Origin: Zobellella maritima
GTDB taxonomy: Bacteria; Pseudomonadota; Gammaproteobacteria; Enterobacterales; Aeromonadaceae
Length of the DNA: 64,000 nucleotides
Reading direction: 5' to 3'
Assembly: GCF_003075035.1 (NCBI RefSeq)
Contig: NZ_QCZE01000002.1
Span: forward strand, 62,001 to 126,000
In this document: positions 61,579 to 64,000 of the stretch, one piece after another
Layout: the number at the start of each line of letters is the position of its first letter
How positions within the stretch are numbered: position 1 is the first letter of the stretch
The notes under the pieces: model-generated
What the model was told of the DNA's origin: nothing
Database searches by the model: none
Seen by the model: the letters and a program-made list of their open reading frames with translations, nothing else
Position numbers and translations under genes: made by a program

Positions 61579-61609
61579 GCATATTGACTGCATATCACAG
61601 TCAATATGC
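61579..61609. terminator. Perfect 12-bp hairpin between convergent genes
   Basis: GCATATTGACTG (61579-61590) and its exact complement (61598-61609) with a seven-base loop. It lies 13 bases beyond the M20 stop and serves both convergent genes; there is no long T-run. Confidence 0.6.
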
Positions 61610-61621
61610 TTCCATATTTCG

Positions 61622-62776
61622 TCACTTGGCAAGCTGATCGTATACAAGGTTAACCCAGAAATTAGTGCCAACCTGCAATAAGTCATCGTTAAAGTCATAA
61701 TTTGGCTGATGCAATGGCACACCACCTTTTTTTCCGGTTAAACCATTGCCGACTAATATGTAACAGCTCGGCACTTCACGTTGCATAAATGCGAAGTCTT
61801 CAGAGATACAGTAAGGTTTGAAGTTTTCATTAACCTTGCTTTCACCGACAAGTTTCTTCGCTATTCGAGCTGCAATTTCAGAGGTCTTGGCGTCGTTAAT
61901 AGTTGATAATACGCAGTTCGAAAACTCATAGTTATAAGCAAGCCCGGCTGCAGAAGTGACACCTGAAACAACACGCTCTATCGCATTTTTAATGTACTCT
62001 TGCGTTTCATCAGAGAAGCAACGCGTGTCACCTGTTAGCGTAATAATTGTAGGAATAACATTGGCACCACCATTGGTCTTTATGTCGGTAACTGATAAAA
62101 TTGCAGGCTCGTTGATCGCATCTAGATTACGAGTAATAATGCTTTGTAACGCAGGTACAATGCTGCATGCGGTAATCATTGGGTCACTGCCTAAGTGAGG
62201 CATCGCAGCATGGCCACCATCGGCAAGCACTTCAATTTTAAAATGATTTTCACTTGCCATTACTGAGCCTGGGCTGATCAAGAAACTACCGACGTCTATA
62301 CCTGGCAAGTTATGCATCGCATAAATGGCGTCAATCTTCCAACGAGTGAACAATCCATCTTCAATCATGGCTTTTGCGCCAGTACCCAACTCTTCTGCAG
62401 GCTGGAAAACAAAGTAAACAGTACCATCAAAGTCATTTTGTAGTGACAGTTGATATGCCGCACCAAGTAACATAGAAGCATGACCATCATGTCCACAACC
62501 ATGCATCATCCCGTTATTTTTCGAAACGTAGGAAAAGTCATTTTTCTCTTCTATAGGTAGCGCATCAAAATCAGCACGTATTGCGATAGATTCCGTTGAT
62601 GTGCCACGGCTTAGAATGCCCACAATCCCTGTTTTGCCAATGCCCCGTACAACTTCAATACCAAACTCTTCAAGTTTCCGCGCAATAAACTCCGATGTTG
62701 ATTTTTCTTTAAAACCAATTTCAGGAATGGAGTGTAAGTGGTGTCGCCACTCTATTATTTCATTTGATAAACTCAT
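61622..62776 (-). CDS. M20 family amidohydrolase (HipO/AbgA-like, second copy)
   Basis: 384 residues, collinear with the M20 enzyme at 48520: WRHHLHSIPEIGFKEK, MHGCGHDGHASMLLGAAYQL, FQPAEELGTGAKAMIEDGLF, YAMHNLPGIDVGSF, SPGSVMASENHFKIEVLADGGHAAMPH, SEDFAFMQREVPSCYILVGNG and a C-terminal PNYDFNDDLLQVG. All metal ligands are kept, so it should be an active N-acyl amino acid amidohydrolase. AT-rich codon use contrasts with the first copy, so the two are not a recent local duplication. GAGGCC precedes the start. Confidence 0.9.
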   Translation of the reverse strand: MSLSNEIIEWRHHLHSIPEIGFKEKSTSEFIARKLEEFGIEVVRGIGKTGIVGILSRGTSTESIAIRADFDALPIEEKNDFSYVSKNNGMMHGCGHDGHASMLLGAAYQLSLQNDFDGTVYFVFQPAEELGTGAKAMIEDGLFTRWKIDAIYAMHNLPGIDVGSFLISPGSVMASENHFKIEVLADGGHAAMPHLGSDPMITACSIVPALQSIITRNLDAINEPAILSVTDIKTNGGANVIPTIITLTGDTRCFSDETQEYIKNAIERVVSGVTSAAGLAYNYEFSNCVLSTINDAKTSEIAARIAKKLVGESKVNENFKPYCISEDFAFMQREVPSCYILVGNGLTGKKGGVPLHQPNYDFNDDLLQVGTNFWVNLVYDQLAK

Positions 62777-62926
62777 ATTGGCCTCTTGGTGAGGTGATGG
62801 GGTCTATAGTATAAGATGTAAAAATCAAAATTGTTTAAAATTTGATTTTATAGTTTTTGTTATTTTTAGCAAACAAAAAATAATATTTTTAATATTCACA
62901 ATGTTTAGGATAATGAATTGCCTTTT

Positions 62927-63700
62927 CTAGATGTCTCCGGATAGTAGTTTCCCATATCCTGGGCATACTGCTTTTTTTCCACATAAATGCATTGAGTGCC
63001 AAAATAAAGCTGAGTTGCTAGATACAATAGGAATGCCATACTTGTTTTCTAAGTGTTGTATTCTTTCTACGGCTCGAAGGCTGGTGCATGACATAAAAAT
63101 AACATCGACATTACCGTCCTTAGTTATTTTTTCGATGCCTTCATTAAACGTTTCTAACGTAACTTTATGGATCATGTTATCGTCAATAATGCCTAGAGAC
63201 GCCAAGCCTACAACGTTAAATCCTGCATTGGTTAATTGCTCGTAAAGAGGGAAGTTAACATCTGTTGGGTAAGGTGAAAATACTGCTACGTTCTTAGCGC
63301 CTAAATGCTTAAATGCAGCTTGAGCGGCAGACCATGGATTGGTTGTTGGGGTCACTTCGCGCCCTTTAGTTAATAACTTGGACACTTTATTTTCACCAAT
63401 GAGAATGGAGGCGGACGTACATGCGAATGCCATTACATCCATTGATAACCCATCACCAACCAATGCTGCACCATCGCTAATGCTTTCCGCTACAGCGTCT
63501 AATGCTTCAGGAGTCATGCCATTTTCTTTAAATATTCTGGTGCTAAAAAGTGAAGCTTGTTCGCGCAGTAGGTGAGACCAATCTGTTTCTAAGGAATGAT
63601 CATTGGCTAGCTGAACAAGACCAATATGAACTCGTTCAGGGCGAGGGGCAGGTTCAAACCCGATTCTTACTTCAAACTCATGAAATTGTTCTAAATTCAT
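62927..63700 (-). CDS. Asp/Glu racemase superfamily enzyme, maleate isomerase/EutA-like (second copy)
   Basis: 257 residues from the ATG at 63700, chosen because AGAAGGA lies nine bases upstream (the in-frame ATG at 63727 has no such site). Both catalytic cysteines are present in MAFACTSASILIG and IFMSCTSLRAVER, matching the paralogue at 47709. VHIGLVQLANDHSLETDW opens the first half. It lies 150 bases upstream of the M20 gene on the same strand, the same racemase-then-M20 order as the first copy. Confidence 0.85.
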   Translation of the reverse strand: MNLEQFHEFEVRIGFEPAPRPERVHIGLVQLANDHSLETDWSHLLREQASLFSTRIFKENGMTPEALDAVAESISDGAALVGDGLSMDVMAFACTSASILIGENKVSKLLTKGREVTPTTNPWSAAQAAFKHLGAKNVAVFSPYPTDVNFPLYEQLTNAGFNVVGLASLGIIDDNMIHKVTLETFNEGIEKITKDGNVDVIFMSCTSLRAVERIQHLENKYGIPIVSSNSALFWHSMHLCGKKAVCPGYGKLLSGDI

Positions 63701-64000
63701 ATTAGCATTCCTTCTTGTCAGTTTCATTTTGGAGAGCTTCGTTTTGTCAGCCCCTGCAATTGTTGAGTGAGGATGAACCCTGATTTCTTTTACTAAAAAA
63801 TTAGTGGTGACACACGAATTCTCTGTATGGCTATATTAATTTATCTGTAACTTTGACTTGTGGTTATACTCGTCCATATGTTGTCTTTGATGTGCTTTTA
63901 TCCAACTATTGGGATGAGATTTATTTCGGGTTGCTTCTCTGTCTTAGGCATCGCTTTAATTATTTTTGGGACGTTCTTCATTAATGAATTTTCCGCAGTA
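63701..64000. other. AT-rich window end
   Basis: Upstream region of the racemase gene. From an ATG at 63890 the plus strand is open to the window end (37 codons) and would encode a hydrophobic stretch (FISGCFSVLGIALIIFGTFF), perhaps the start of a membrane protein. No good ribosome site supports it, so I do not call a gene. Confidence 0.3.

Overview
The window is a gammaproteobacterial chromosome segment. Gene content and neighbourhoods (hemN; glnA with ntrBC; typA; yihY-pip-dtd-yiiD; pssA of the enteric type; a tRNA Arg-His-Leu-Pro cluster) fit the Aeromonadales-like marine genera such as Oceanimonas, Oceanisphaera or Zobellella. That placement is an inference from content and moderately high GC, not from a search. 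The last 3.5 kb (about 60.5-64 kb) is visibly AT-rich and looks acquired.

Layout. 0-1.7 kb: end of a DUF2489 gene and hemN. 1.7-7.8 kb: a purine utilisation block with a LacI-type repressor, four copies of an AAATCGATTT operator, an NCS2 nucleobase permease, an amidohydrolase/deaminase and a TauE/SafE exporter, then convergent adenosine deaminase. 7.8-15.3 kb: the nitrogen regulation locus (ntrC, ntrB, a DUF4124 gene, glnA) with NtrC sites and a sigma-54 promoter. It is split by a divergent slyA-HlyD-DUF2955 efflux cassette. 15.3-31.1 kb: housekeeping genes, namely typA, cytochrome b561-yceI, yihY, pip, dtd, yiiD, asmA-like, recG (with a LexA-type box in front), pssA, an aminopeptidase P and an EamA transporter.

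31.2-38.7 kb: a LysR regulator and a five-gene operon (ethanolamine-type permease, glutamine-synthetase-like ligase, aldehyde dehydrogenase, iron alcohol dehydrogenase, class I amidotransferase-type hydrolase). It reads as a gamma-glutamylation route for an amine or amino alcohol. 38.8-43.6 kb: a TetR-controlled RND efflux operon. 43.8-44.4 kb: four tRNA genes followed by a decayed duplicate of tRNA-Pro with its own terminator copy.

45-64 kb is accessory DNA devoted to amino-acid derivatives: a diaminopropionate ammonia-lyase-like enzyme, an Lrp regulator, a two-cysteine racemase/maleate-isomerase-type enzyme, an M20 amidohydrolase, a complete TRAP transporter and an M24 peptidase; then a LysR/GltS-type symporter pair beside an AbgB-like amidohydrolase. 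A nested pile of degenerate IS5-family elements follows, and beyond it a second, AT-rich copy of the Lrp + M20 + racemase module. The likeliest undescribed system is this recurring Lrp/racemase/M20 module. I infer it deacylates and isomerises an N-acylated, perhaps D-configured or non-protein, amino acid that enters through the TRAP system; its substrate cannot be read from sequence.
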